The translations under genes and the position numbers were made by a program. Below the pieces are notes generated by a model that saw only the letters and a list, made by a program, of their open reading frames with translations, searched no databases and had not been told where the DNA came from. From NCBI GenBank assembly GCA_963719875.1, contig CAVRDJ010000002.1:1364001-1428000 (forward strand): 64,000 nucleotides of DNA. Reading direction: 5' to 3'. Every line of letters begins with the position of its first letter. Position 1 is the first letter of the stretch. The stretch is from Palsa-360 sp963719875 (lineage in GTDB: Bacteria > Acidobacteriota > Terriglobia > Acidiferrales > UBA7541). Below are positions 50,934 through 60,945 of the stretch, in pieces.

Positions 50934-52005
50934 TTAGGGGGTTGGGATGGAGGCTGAGGTCTGCGCTGAATTCGCACTCTCCGCGCCGGCGGATGTTACG
51001 GCTGTTACGACATAGTAATATGTCAGTCCGCCTTGAACGCTGGAGTCGATGTAGGTCTCCGCGGACACAATGTTGGAGTTCAATTTGGAGTACGGTCCAC
51101 CGGAAACTTCGGAGCTGTATACATTGTAGCCCGCCACGACCGACGTGCTCGAACGTCCAGCTGAGCTCCACGGAATGGGAAACGGTTTGCGTGCCATTCC
51201 CCGAGAGGGAAATTGTCTCCGGCGAATTTGTGGCGTTGCTCACCACAGTTACGCTGCCGGCCGAATTACCGGCGGCCACGGGAGAGAATGCCGCATCCAG
51301 CGCCGCGGATTGTCCAGGCGCCAGAATCAAACCAGCCGAAACACCGCTCACGGAATAATTTCCGCCCGAAATCTTAACTTGCGAGACAGTGACATTAGAA
51401 TTCCCGGCGTTCGTTAGGGTGACGCTCAGCACACTGCTTTTCCCGAGGGCCACGTTTCCGAAACTCAAGTTGGATGTGCTCGTGGTGAGAAGCGCCGTGG
51501 CCGCCATTCCTATTCCGCTAAGGGAAACCGTGCTCGGTGAACTGGAAATGTCACTCATGATGGAAACATTGCCCGACAAGGCCCCGGCCGCTTGCGGCGA
51601 AAAAACGACGTTAAATGTGGACTGTTTTCCCGCTCCAATCGTCAAGGGAAGCGAAATACCCGTAATTGTGACACCGGCCGCCGTGGTATTCGCCTGCGTT
51701 ACCGTGAGGTTCGATCCGCCCCCATTCGATATCGTAACCGATTGGGAAGCTGTGCCCCCTATGCCCACCGAGCCAAACTTGATCGACGAAGGCGCTACCG
51801 AAATCGTGGCGGCTCCAGATGTATTTTGCTGATTTGACGCGGGCTTGTGCGCGCCAGTAAGCCCGATACAACCCGAACTGGATAGAATTGCGAAAAGCAA
51901 GAGGACGACGGCGGCAGCAGGAATCGACTTCCTTCCAACAGAGCTCAACATCGTCGCGCATTTCCGCGCGCGATCGGACCATTCATTCATGCTGAAGTTT
52001 TTCAC
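50934..52005 (-). CDS. Lipoprotein with two ASH domains and a C-terminal Fn3 domain, apparent frameshift
   Basis: After removing one base near 51151-51155 (in acgttcgag on the minus strand) the product is 356 residues. A signal with lipobox SSSGCIGLTGA is followed by two ASH/choice-of-anchor D domains (SSIKFGSVGIGGTASQSVTI; SNLSFGNVALGKSSVLSVTL) and a fibronectin type III domain (SHSVELSW, then in the new frame VVAGYNVYSSEVSGGPYSK ... TYYYVVTAVTSAGAES). The paralogue at 52169-54259 confirms the joined reading almost residue for residue. It is probably a surface or outer-membrane-anchored binding protein. ATG 51990 is an alternative start to the GTG at 52005. Confidence 0.75.
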
Positions 52006-52106
52006 TACAGCGATTGTGGTTTACAGAAAGTAATTAGACTACTGTACCAACGGGCATCTAGGGGACAGGGAGGTAACCTGCACTTGGCGCTGGCGCTGAG
52101 GGAAGC

Positions 52107-52136
52107 GGGCCGCGCACTTGCTGCTTGGCGCGGCCC
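52107..52136 (-). terminator. Possible terminator after the ASH/Ig/Fn3 lipoprotein gene
   Basis: gggccgcgc (52107-52115) and gcgcggccc (52128-52136) form a perfect 9-base stem 33 bases after the stop at 52169. There is no long T run. Confidence 0.45.
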
Positions 52137-52168
52137 ACGAAATCGATTCGCTTAGATCCCGCCGCAAT

Positions 52169-54259
52169 CTAGGGGACGGTGGCTGAAACTTCGGTCGAGA
52201 AAGCGCTCTCTACGTTGCTGGAATCCACGGAAGTAACAACATAGAAATATGTCTGGCCCGCTTGGACGGTTGAGTCCGTGTACGTTGTTGTGGCGACTAC
52301 CGTGGAATTCAACTTCGTGTACGGGCCCCCGCTCACTGCGGACCTGTATATGTTGTAGCCGGACACGGTGGACGTGCTCGCAGTCCAGGTCAACGTAACC
52401 GAGTGCGAAACTGGCTGGACGCCGGTGCCGGACAGGGTGACGGACGCCGGTGAATTGGTGGCGTTGCTGGTTACCGTTACGGTGCCAGGGATGAGGCCCG
52501 CTCCTGCGGGAGCGAAAGAGACATTGAGCGTTGCGGTTTGTCCGGGCGTCACAATTTGGCCTGACTGAACGCCGCTGGCTGTATATCCGGCGCCGGAAAT
52601 GGAGACGTTCGAAATCGTGATATTGGAGTTTCCGCCGTTGCTGAAAATCACGGGCTGGACGCTGTTGCTGCCGATATTGACATTGGAAAAATTCAGACTG
52701 GTCTTGTTGGCATTGAGTACGGATGTAGCGGTGTTCACTGTCAGCGTGGCGGCATTGCTGGTGATATTGCCCGCGCCGTTGCTGACGGTGACGGTGAACT
52801 GCGCGCCATTGTCTGCTGTCGTCGCCGGCGGTGTGGTATACGATGGCGAGGTCGCGCCGCCGATGGCCGCCCCAGTTTTACTCCACTGATACGTCAGAGT
52901 GCCTGTGCCCGCCGCGGTCACGCTAAATGTGGCAGTCTGTCCTGCCAGGACGGTCTTGCTGGCCGGCTGTGTGGTGATGGACGGTGGACCATTGACAGTC
53001 AATGTGGCGCCATTACTGGTCACGGTGCCCGAAATGCCGGTAACGGTCACGGTAAATGACGCGCCGTTATCGGAAGCGACTGCAGGCGGGGTCGTGTAGG
53101 AAGCCGAGTTTGCGCCGCTCATTGCGGTGCCATTCTTATTCCACTGATACGCCAGAGTGCCTGCACCCGTCGCGGTCACGCTAAATGTAGCGATCTGCCC
53201 AACAGCCACTGTCCGGCTCACGGGCTGCGTCGAAATCGTGGGGGGAACATTGACGGTCAGCGTGGCGGCGTTGCTCGTGACGCTGCCCGCGCTGTTGGTG
53301 ATCGTAACGGTGAACTGCATGCCGTTGTCTGCATTTGTCGCCGCCGGAGTGGTATAAACCGCTGAATTCGCGCCACTGATGGCGACTCCGTTTTTCTTCC
53401 ATTGGTACGCGAGGGTTGCCGTTCCTGTCGCGGTAACGCTAAAAGTTGCCGTTTGCCCGGCCGTAACAGTTTGATTTGCGGGCTGCGACGTAATCGACGG
53501 CGCGGCGGGGGCTGAAGTCACCGTGAGAATCGCGGGATTGCTGGTCAGGCTCCCATCGCTATCGGTCACCACAACCGTAAATTGTGCGCCACTGTCCGAA
53601 CTCGTCGTTGCAGGCGTCGTATAGGACGCTGCAGTCGCGCCGCTGATGGCCGTTCCACCCTTCTTCCACTGGTAAGTCAGTGTCCCTCTTCCCGTCGCCA
53701 CGACCGAAAAGGTGGCGGTTTGTCCCGCGGTGACGCTCTGGCTTCCCGGCTGGCTCGTGATGGCGAGCGCCGTCATCCCCGTTCCGCTGAGGGAGATAGC
53801 AAGCGGAGAATCCGTCGCATCGCTGACTATGGTGATGCTGCCAGAAACGCTTCCGGCGCCCGTCGGAGCAAATTGGACCTGGAAGGCATGGTTCTGACTG
53901 ATTGCGATGGAAACCGAAGACATTCCTCCCACAACGCTGAAACCCGCACCGGTGACGGTCGCCTGAGAAATCGTAACCGCCGCCGTGCCTGTGTTGGTCA
54001 GGCTCAAGGTCTGGGGGCTACTCGATCCCGCTGCAACGTTTCCAAAATTCAGACTCGTGGCGCTGGCCGCGAGTGTTCCCGAAGAAGAGGAATTCGAATT
54101 CGAACTCGACTTTGCCGCAGGTGTTCCGGCGCCCGTCAAGCCCACGCAGCCCGTAAGTGACAGGACGGCGAAAAATGCAAGAATCAGGGCGAAAAAGCCG
54201 AGCGGCGCCCGGCGGTTGAAAGTTATGTTGGAGTGGGGACGATTCGTATAAGCGTTCAT
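52169..54259 (-). CDS. Large lipoprotein with ASH, four Ig-like, ASH and Fn3 domains
   Basis: 696 residues. Signal peptide with lipobox SLTGCVGLTGA. Then an ASH domain (ATSLNFGNVAAGSSSPQTLSL), four tandem Ig-like domains of about 90 residues (each with a Q-P-x-x-x-x-V...GQTATFSV start, YQW and TVSNGAG-type end), a second ASH domain (KTSLNFSNVNIGSNSVQPV) and a C-terminal Fn3 domain (SHSVTLTWTASTSTVSGYNI). The Ig repeats are Thr/Ala/Ser-rich and similar to each other at the DNA level. Probably a long surface stalk used in adhesion or polymer binding. It lies in tandem with the shorter lipoprotein gene and shares its lipobox text CxGLTGA. Confidence 0.8.
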   Translation of the reverse strand: MNAYTNRPHSNITFNRRAPLGFFALILAFFAVLSLTGCVGLTGAGTPAAKSSSNSNSSSSGTLAASATSLNFGNVAAGSSSPQTLSLTNTGTAAVTISQATVTGAGFSVVGGMSSVSIAISQNHAFQVQFAPTGAGSVSGSITIVSDATDSPLAISLSGTGMTALAITSQPGSQSVTAGQTATFSVVATGRGTLTYQWKKGGTAISGATAASYTTPATTSSDSGAQFTVVVTDSDGSLTSNPAILTVTSAPAAPSITSQPANQTVTAGQTATFSVTATGTATLAYQWKKNGVAISGANSAVYTTPAATNADNGMQFTVTITNSAGSVTSNAATLTVNVPPTISTQPVSRTVAVGQIATFSVTATGAGTLAYQWNKNGTAMSGANSASYTTPPAVASDNGASFTVTVTGISGTVTSNGATLTVNGPPSITTQPASKTVLAGQTATFSVTAAGTGTLTYQWSKTGAAIGGATSPSYTTPPATTADNGAQFTVTVSNGAGNITSNAATLTVNTATSVLNANKTSLNFSNVNIGSNSVQPVIFSNGGNSNITISNVSISGAGYTASGVQSGQIVTPGQTATLNVSFAPAGAGLIPGTVTVTSNATNSPASVTLSGTGVQPVSHSVTLTWTASTSTVSGYNIYRSAVSGGPYTKLNSTVVATTTYTDSTVQAGQTYFYVVTSVDSSNVESAFSTEVSATVP

Positions 54260-54539
54260 GGCGAGTTCAGATTAGGAGTCGCCTTGAAAAACGCTCTACT
54301 GGTCCAGGGAACAAACTTAGGACAGGTCTTGAGACTGTACGAGGGGACATCGGGGCGATAGGCGTTTCACCCTGGTACAGTTGACAGCTAGAACGGAACG
54401 AGGCTGGTCTGGACGTAGAGGAATCAGTGCAGATGTAGCGTCAGTTGAGAAGGAACCGTGCGAAGCCGGTCGTCGAAGGAGAGCTGCGGGGCTGTGCTAG
54501 ACTCAAGTCTGTTGGAGTCCGGGATTCGACGCTGGAAAC

Positions 54540-56099
54540 ATGAAAACTCAGGACCTTCCTCACCAGCAAGCCTGCGCCGAGTGGTCGAATCGAATCCTCA
54601 TCCTTTCCCTGCTGGGCATAGCTTATCTGACTTTTTTCCCCTTTAAGTTCGATTTTTCGCCTACGTTTGTTTTTCAAAGATATCCATTTCTTTTGAATAC
54701 ATCAGTGAAACGGCCAATGTTTTCAGATTTTTTTCTAAATGTTCTCTTGTTTGTTCCATTCGGATTTGGTCTCTCCGCCCGGTTGCGCCAGCGAGGCAGG
54801 GGCCGATGGATTTCACTTCTTGCTGCACTGGCCGTGGGCGCGGGCGTCTCCTACCTGGTGGAAGTGCTGCAGTTCTACATTCCCGCCCGCGATTCGGGAT
54901 GGGAGGATGTGTTTTCCAATACGGCAGGCTCGGTCGCGGGATTCTTTCTGTTTGAGCTTTGCGGTGGCGCCCTCCTGGAGGAGCTGTCCAAATGGGAAAA
55001 TGCATTTGAAGGCTGGCTCTCGCCGCGCCGGGCCGCCTTGCTGCTCGTGGGCTATTTCGCCGTATGCGCTGGCATTTCCGTCCATTTGCAAAACGAAACG
55101 CGTCTAACCAACTGGGACTCTCGATGCATTCTTTTCGTCGGGAATGATGCCTCAGGCCGGAACCCTTGGAAGGGACAAGTTTTTCTTTTGCAAATCTGGA
55201 ACCGAGCGCTTCCGGATCAAGCCATCCGGCGAATAACCGGGCGGGAATCCGCAGAGGATGCGAGTAAGGGCTTACTCGGATCTTATGATTTCACGAGTTC
55301 GCCGCCGTATCAGGATAAGAGAAATTTCTTGCCAGCGCTCGGCTGGACTCCGCAGCCGCCGCAATCCGCGAGCGCCGGGGCATCTGAATTGGACGCCAGG
55401 ACCTGGCTGAGCACGAAAGTTCCAGTTGAAAATCTCACTCAAGAGATTAAGAAATCCAGCCAGTTCACGGTCCATATTGTCTGCGAGCCCCCGGCAACAG
55501 GAGACCCAAATGGGCGCCTCGTCTCCCTCTCGCAATCGGCCGAAAATGTGAATTTTCAATTGCGGCAGGAAGGAGAATTTCTGGTGTTCTGGTTTCGCAA
55601 TCCGCTGTCGGAAACGCGCTCGGTGCTGGCCTGGTCCGTGCCCGACGCGTTCGAGGCCGGGAAAGTGCGGGACATCGTCGCGTCTTACGACGGAACGGAT
55701 GCGTCCGTCTACCTGGACGGGAATCGTGTGCCACAGAGGTATCGCCTAAGTGCCGGTGCAAGTCTCATGCACACCTTCTTTTTCATCCAGACCGGGGATT
55801 TGGAGGGATACGTCATTTTGTATGAGACGCTCATCTTTTTGCCCGCAGGATTGTTGATCGGTGTCGCCGCCGCGAAGAAGTGGTCCCGGCAGAAAATCTC
55901 CGGAGGGATGCTTGCCCTCGGATTGGTCCTTCCGGCGGTGCTGCTGGAGCTTTTCCTGGCCGGAGTGAGTGGGCGAAGAGTCTGGCTTGGGGATATCGCA
56001 TTTGCACTCGTTTTCGGGCTGGCAGGGGTACTTCTGAGTCACGCCGACCGAGGCTTCAAATATTCTTCCGGCGATACCAAAACCGGCATTCCTTCATAA
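54540..56099 (+). CDS. VanZ-like membrane protein with an inserted LamG-like domain
   Basis: 519 residues. The N-terminal 160 residues are VanZ-like: LTFFPFKFDFS, DFFLNVLLFVPFGFGLSARL, SYLVEVLQFYIPARDSGWEDVFSN (the conserved E...Q...R..D..D pattern) and TAGSVAGFF. After a helix come about 200 periplasmic residues with a concanavalin/LamG-like look (SQFTVHIVCEPPATGDPNGR, VRDIVASYDGTDASVYLDGN). The protein returns with three helices at the C-terminus. VanZ proteins are often linked to EPS and exosortase loci; the LamG part may bind sugar. ATG 54540 follows no strong ribosome binding site. Confidence 0.75.
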   Translation: MKTQDLPHQQACAEWSNRILILSLLGIAYLTFFPFKFDFSPTFVFQRYPFLLNTSVKRPMFSDFFLNVLLFVPFGFGLSARLRQRGRGRWISLLAALAVGAGVSYLVEVLQFYIPARDSGWEDVFSNTAGSVAGFFLFELCGGALLEELSKWENAFEGWLSPRRAALLLVGYFAVCAGISVHLQNETRLTNWDSRCILFVGNDASGRNPWKGQVFLLQIWNRALPDQAIRRITGRESAEDASKGLLGSYDFTSSPPYQDKRNFLPALGWTPQPPQSASAGASELDARTWLSTKVPVENLTQEIKKSSQFTVHIVCEPPATGDPNGRLVSLSQSAENVNFQLRQEGEFLVFWFRNPLSETRSVLAWSVPDAFEAGKVRDIVASYDGTDASVYLDGNRVPQRYRLSAGASLMHTFFFIQTGDLEGYVILYETLIFLPAGLLIGVAAAKKWSRQKISGGMLALGLVLPAVLLELFLAGVSGRRVWLGDIAFALVFGLAGVLLSHADRGFKYSSGDTKTGIPS

Positions 56100-56148
56100 A
56101 TTGGGTGAATTACATCTCACCAATCGGATTCAATGTAAGAAACGCGGT

Positions 56149-56931
56149 TTACGCCGAGGCCGTGGCGGCCATTCCCCATTTGTGGCGGATCGAGGCATCG
56201 AGTTTACGGAATACGATGCCGTCAACAATGTAGCCAAGTAAGGCGATCAGAGCCATGACCGCCACGACCAAATTGATGTCGTTCAAATCGCGGCCGGTCA
56301 TCAGAAGCTGGCCGAGGCCCAGCGAAATGTAAATCATTTCGCCGGTGATCAGCGAGCGCCACGCAAAAGCCCATCCCTGCCTCAATCCGTCGAGCAGGTA
56401 CGGCAGGCTCGCCGGCAGCAGCACGTGCCAGAACATCTGCGGCCCTTTCGCGCCCAAATTGCGGCCGGCCATGGACAAGATGCGCGGCACATTGTCGAAA
56501 CCCGCCTTGGTCGATTGCGTCACGGCCAGCAGGGAGCCAGTAATCGTAACGAAAATAATCGCCGTCTCGCTCAAACCGAACCAGAGCAAAGCGATAGGCA
56601 CCCAGCAAGCACTTGGAAGGCTTTGGAGGCTGAGGATCACACGCCCCAGCGTATCCTCCAGAAATTTATTGGAGGCCAGAACCATCCCCAAAAGAATCCC
56701 AAGAACCACGGAGATGGCGTAGCCGATCACCACTCGCCGCAAACTCACGCCGATGCCGATCCAGAGACTGTGATCTTTGAATCCGTCGTACAGCGATTGC
56801 GCGACTCCCTGCGGAGTGGGGAAGAGATACGGCGGCCAAACTTTTGCCAGCGCCAGCGCTTCCCAAGCCGCGAGCACGCCGGCGGCAAAAATCAATTGGT
56901 TAACGCTTTTCTTCACGGGAATACTCCGCAT
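56149..56931 (-). CDS. ABC transporter permease (SsuC/TauC/NrtB type)
   Basis: 260 residues from ATG 56931 (a TTG at 56946 is also in frame). About six membrane helices; the inner-membrane EAA loop is near AGRNLGAKGPQMFWHVLLPASLPYLLDGLR. The C-terminus AFAWRSLITGEMIYISLGLG is typical of the nitrate/sulfonate/taurine permease group. It forms the channel with the ATPase encoded just upstream; the corrected ATPase end (56900) overlaps this gene's start by about 31 bases. It is the last gene of a porin-binding protein-ATPase-permease operon. Confidence 0.88.
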   Translation of the reverse strand: MRSIPVKKSVNQLIFAAGVLAAWEALALAKVWPPYLFPTPQGVAQSLYDGFKDHSLWIGIGVSLRRVVIGYAISVVLGILLGMVLASNKFLEDTLGRVILSLQSLPSACWVPIALLWFGLSETAIIFVTITGSLLAVTQSTKAGFDNVPRILSMAGRNLGAKGPQMFWHVLLPASLPYLLDGLRQGWAFAWRSLITGEMIYISLGLGQLLMTGRDLNDINLVVAVMALIALLGYIVDGIVFRKLDASIRHKWGMAATASA

Positions 56932-57842
56932 TAAAGGAACGGTCAATCTCTTCCCGCAGCTGTCCGAGAATTTCCTTGGACAAGTGGGCCACGTCGGAAT
57001 CCTCGACGTGCCTCGGGCGCTGGAGGCTGATCTGAAACTGCGCTCTTGATGCGCCCCGGCCGGAAACTCATCAGCAGCACGCGGTCTCCGAGGCGCACGG
57101 CTTCGCGGACGTTATGCGTGACGAAGACGATGGTCGGTGAAGTTTCCTTCCAGATGCGTTCGAGCTCATCGTGCAGCATGTCGCGCGTTTGCGCATCGAG
57201 CGCGGCGAAGGGTTCGTCCATCAAGAGGATTTTCGGACGCAGGGCGAGCGAGCGCGCCAGGGCCACGCGCTGCTTCATGCCGCCGGAAAGCTGATGAATG
57301 TAGTGATCCTCAAAATGGGAGAGGTGAACCATGCGCAGAAAAAACCGGGCTCGATCTTTCCTTTCATTTTTCGATACGCCGGCCATCTTCAGGCCGAACT
57401 CCACGTTTTGCCGGACCGTCAGCCACGGAAAAAGCCCCAGCTCCTGGAAGAGCAAGATGCGATCCGTGCCGGGACCCTTCACCGGACTGCCGTCGACAGT
57501 GATTTCTCCCGTGGTGGGGCGGTCCAGGCCGGCCAGTAGATGAAGAAGCGTGGATTTTCCGCAGCCCGAGGGCCCAACGATGCAGACGAATTCGCCTTGC
57601 TCGATTTCCAGGTCGATGTTTTGCAGGGCGGGAGTGAAGGAACCTCGCGAATTGGCGTAGCTTCGGAAAACGCCGCTCAGCGCAATGCTTTCTTTCCGCG
57701 CGGGTTGAGCCGTTTGCCGAAGGTCGGGATCCACGGAAGCCTTTTTGCCGTTTTTCGGCGGTTCCGGCGGCTCTTCGTTTTCAGGCAGCGCTCGGCCGCC
57801 GCCAATCGAACGGTTGAACAGGTCTATCACGTAATTGGTCAT
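56900..57842 (-). CDS. ABC transporter ATPase (SsuB/TauB/NrtD type), apparent frameshift at the C-terminus
   Basis: The main frame from ATG 57842 has Walker A GPSGCGKST, the signature LSGGMKQRVALARSL, Walker B ILLMDEPFAALD and the switch His in FVTHNVREAVRL. After RPGRIKS the frame is wrong; removing one base near 57040-57045 gives the usual ending (FQISLQRPRHVEDSDVAHL ... LGQLREEIDRSF) and a total of 313 residues ending at 56900. The first 50 residues are an unusual hydrophilic extension. It powers import together with the permease. Its ATGA start overlaps the corrected stop of the binding-protein gene. Confidence 0.85.
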
Positions 57843-58898
57843 TGTACTGGTCTCGCCTTCTTTTCGCGAAGAACTTCATTCAACAAGGTCAGGTCGTAGA
57901 GTCCGGAAAGATCCGGCGGCGTTCTGCCGAGGAACCCTTCGTCAAAGGCCTGCTGCGTGGACTTGAGTAAGCGCCGAGCGAATCGGATCGTAGGTCACCG
58001 CCATCCGGGAAAATGCGTCGTCGAGCACTTCCGCCGCCAGGGGTTTTCCTGTTTCCTTCTGCAATTGCTGGTTCATGATCTGTTTGGCCTGCGCCGGATT
58101 TTTGTTGATCCAATCCGTAAGTTCCACGTGAGCGCGGAGAAAATTCTTCACCACGTCGGGATGCTCCTTGAGGAATTGGGGGCGAACGATGAGGTCCGTG
58201 ATGACGAACTCATGATTCGGCCAGAGGTCGCGCTCATCGAGGAAAATCCGGCCGCCCGCTTCATGCACCAGGCGCGCCGCCCAAGGCTCAGGAGCCCACG
58301 CCGCGTCGAGCTGTCCCTTCAAGAACAGGGTGAACTGGTCGGCGTTCGTGATCGGAAGGACCTGAACGTCGCCGCCCTTTTCCCGCGGCTTCAGTCCGTT
58401 GGCTCGCAGCCAGGCTCGCAGCGCCACATCCTGCGTGTTGCCTTGTTGCGGCGTCGCGACTTTCTTGCCGTGAAAATCCGAAGCCTTCTGGATCCCCGCG
58501 CCTTGCCGCACGACTAGAGAAGCGCCTCCGCTCGCGGCCCCGGCAATCACTCGAACCGCTTCGCCCTGCGAACGGACGTAACCTGTCACAGTCGGATTCG
58601 GGCCGACATAGGTGAGGTCGATCGCATTGGCAAACAGCGCTTCAATCGCGGAGGGCCCGGCATTGAACGCTTTCCATTCGATCTGGACGCCTGGCCCGAC
58701 AGCCTTTTCAAACTGGCCGCCCGCGCGTCCCACCAATGCCTGGGCGTGCGTAATATTCGGGAAATATCCCACGCGGATGACGACCGGCCTCTGTTGGGCA
58801 TGGATTCCGGAAGCGGCAATCAGCAGGAACGCCGCGAGGAAACCGAAGCCCGCCTTCCCCTTTTTTCTTTTCGATTGGCCGGATTTCACGTTTGCCAC
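57839..58898 (-). CDS. ABC transporter substrate-binding protein (SsuA/NMT1-like), apparent frameshift near the end
   Basis: From GTG 58898, a basic start and signal peptide (AGFGFLAAFLLIAASGIHAQ), then a two-lobe binding protein: VIRVGYFPNITHAQALVG, DLTYVGPNPTVTGYV and GAASGGASLVVRQG, close to aliphatic-sulfonate and nitrate/taurine binding proteins. The frame stops early at 57942. Removing one base near 57958-57966 continues it to 57839 (STQQAFDEGFLGRTPPDLSG) for 352 residues, where the stop overlaps the ATPase start (ATGA). The substrate cannot be fixed from sequence; sulfonates are the best guess. Confidence 0.85.
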
Positions 58899-60549
58899 CT
58901 AGAATTTGTACGTCACGTCGAATTGCAACCGCTCCCACAGAGGCTGCACGGGCGCTGGGCTCCCAGCGGTTACCAGTGGCCGGCCGAACAGTCCATTCAG
59001 TTGCAGCGTCACATTGTCGAAAAGCTGATATAGGATTTCGGGACGGTGAATTTCGACGTTGCTGGCCGGAAAAATTTCGCTGTAATTGAACGCACCGATC
59101 ACCGCTTCTCGCTGGATCATGATGCGCGTATAGCTGAACTGCCAGTCGCCCTTCTTTTGGGTACGTCCAATACTGGTTTCCAGCCAATAGCCGTGGCGAG
59201 CGCGCGGATCGCACGGCGCCGAGTAAACCGCCCCCGCCGGAATATTCCTCACGTTCTCGCAAGCGCGCGTATTTTCGCGCGAAATCGCCGATGAAAGTGA
59301 GCGGCCAGCGCTCCGAGGGCGTCGCGATGTCGAGTTGAGCGAGCGAGTCGAGAATTCCGAACTTGGATGCAAATTGCGCCGACGTAATTGTCTTCGCGCC
59401 GCTGGTTGGATTGGTCACCGTCACAGTTGCAATCGAATTCTGTTGGCCGTTATTGTTGAGCGCCAGCAGGGCATCGTCCGGGCTGGCGCTATTCGCAGTG
59501 AGAAGTGAGAGCGCAATGGAATCGGCAAATTTCCAATCGTAAAAGCTGGCATAGGCGCTCAGTTTGACGCGATCTCCAAGTTGCCAGAACGTCTGCAACT
59601 GTTCGCCGTACACCATGGTGTTGTACAGGCTCTTGTCGTTCGTTGCCGTGCGCTTGTTCTCCGCAAAGGGCAATTGGAAGCCGACGACGCTGAACTTCTT
59701 GAACAGAGGCGTCTTGACGTTGAATGCAAGAGTTTCGCCGGCGCCCTCGGGATTCAAATCCTTGTCCCAAACGAGTTCCGTGTTGAACCACGGGTATGCG
59801 AATTTTCCGCCCGTAAGCGTGAGAGGCTTGAACCAGCTTGGGGTATACGTGGCGTAAGCGCGATCAATCGCGATGGGTTTGCGCGTGTCATATTGATTTA
59901 ATGTTTGGTTTGTGGAGATCGGATTGTTGAGGTCGCCCGACGCCAGCGAAAAGCCGCCTTTGAGTTGGTCATTCAGTTTCCCCTCGACGTTGAAGCGCAG
60001 GCGAATTCTTTCGCGGAACCGGTCCTGCGAGCGGTCCACCGGCCCTCCGAACGTCGGCTCCGCGCGTAACCGGAAATCACCGCTGAATACAAACGGGCCG
60101 AACGTTTTCAGCCGTTCTTCCAAGTTTCTTTGGGAGCTGCCCATGTTCGCTTCGAGCTGCGCGACTTTCTGGGCAAGATCAGTCTGCCCCGCGCCGGCAC
60201 CAATCGGTGGCGGTGCAGCAATAGCAGGATCCGAGACAATCGCACCGGCTCTTGCGGCGTTGAGTTTTGCCGAGAGCTGCGCGGTCAGCTCCTGCTGATC
60301 GCGCAAGGCCGCTCGCAAGGATGCAATTTCCCGCCCTTGCGCTTGCAGAAGTTCCATCACCTGTTCGAGAGAAGGTGTTGCGGCCGTGCTTGCGGGCGCA
60401 GGTGCAACACTTGGCGCCGGCGGTATGCGAGGCTCGCCATCATTTCCCAGTGCAGGAACACTCAGAGACGTAAGGAGTATGGCCGCAACCGCAGCCCCTA
60501 TTATTCCTTTGTCGCTAAACAGCCGGGATATTGAGACTTGTAGGATCAC
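58899..60549 (-). CDS. Putative outer-membrane porin with coiled-coil start, apparent frameshift
   Basis: From GTG 60549: signal peptide (GIIGAAVAAILLTSLSVPALG), a Pro/Ala-rich part, a coiled coil (LEQVMELLQAQGREIASLRA) and a beta-barrel (GPFVFSGDFRLRAEPTFGG ...). At about 59272-59275 (AAAA on the minus strand) one extra base breaks the frame; removing it gives 549 residues ending WERLQFDVTYKF, a good outer-membrane C-terminus with terminal Phe. The stop touches the GTG of the binding-protein gene, so the porin is the first gene of the transporter operon and should let the substrate through the outer membrane. Confidence 0.78.
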
Positions 60550-60652
60550 GATGATTCAGGCCTTGGCTTACAGTTGGCGGTGGGGCGGCCATCTCCTTTC
60601 TGCCTGTTTCTTGAACAGGCTTCATTCCGGGTCAATTGGTCCCCAAAATAAA
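60550..60652. other. Upstream region of the porin operon
   Basis: About 100 bases between the porin start and the tRNA terminator. No clear promoter hexamers were recognised on the minus strand. Confidence 0.35.
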
Positions 60653-60687
60653 AATCCCACCGCCAGATTTGTTCCGGCGGTGGGATT
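60653..60687 (-). terminator. Intrinsic terminator, minus strand
   Basis: aatcccaccgcc (60653-60664) and ggcggtgggatt (60676-60687) form a perfect 12-base stem with an 11-base loop. Read on the minus strand it is followed by ttttattttgggg. It would end transcription coming from the tRNA-Cys gene. Confidence 0.75.
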
Positions 60688-60945
60688 CTAGAATTGCTCG
60701 CTATGATTCTAGAGTATTCAGCTCCCGGCGCCAGAAGACGCACACATACAGCAGGTACAACAGAGGCAAGCCTGCTTGGTCTTCTGGACGTAGGAAATCA
60801 CGGGACAAGAGTACTGAAATAGGGTTCCGAAGTCAATGCGACATTCGCAATGGGCTTATCCGGGGGCACCTATGGATGACAGCGGTTTCCGCGAATGCGG
60901 TTGGCTCGTTTCACTCACTCCGGACACATTTGCTGGCGGGAAATT
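60688..60945. other. Intergenic region between terminator and tRNA-Cys
   Basis: About 260 bases with no supported gene; short + strand frames here overlap the tRNA and are not protein-like. Confidence 0.4.

Noticed and set aside
7019..59280. Programmed +1 frameshifting shared by several genes
   Set aside because: All seven shifts go the same way, but the sites (ctttcaccc, cgaggaagac, atgagagatt, acgttcgag, cgaaaatac, agcgcagttt, caagtccac) share no slippery motif, stop codon context or structure, and they fall in unrelated genes.
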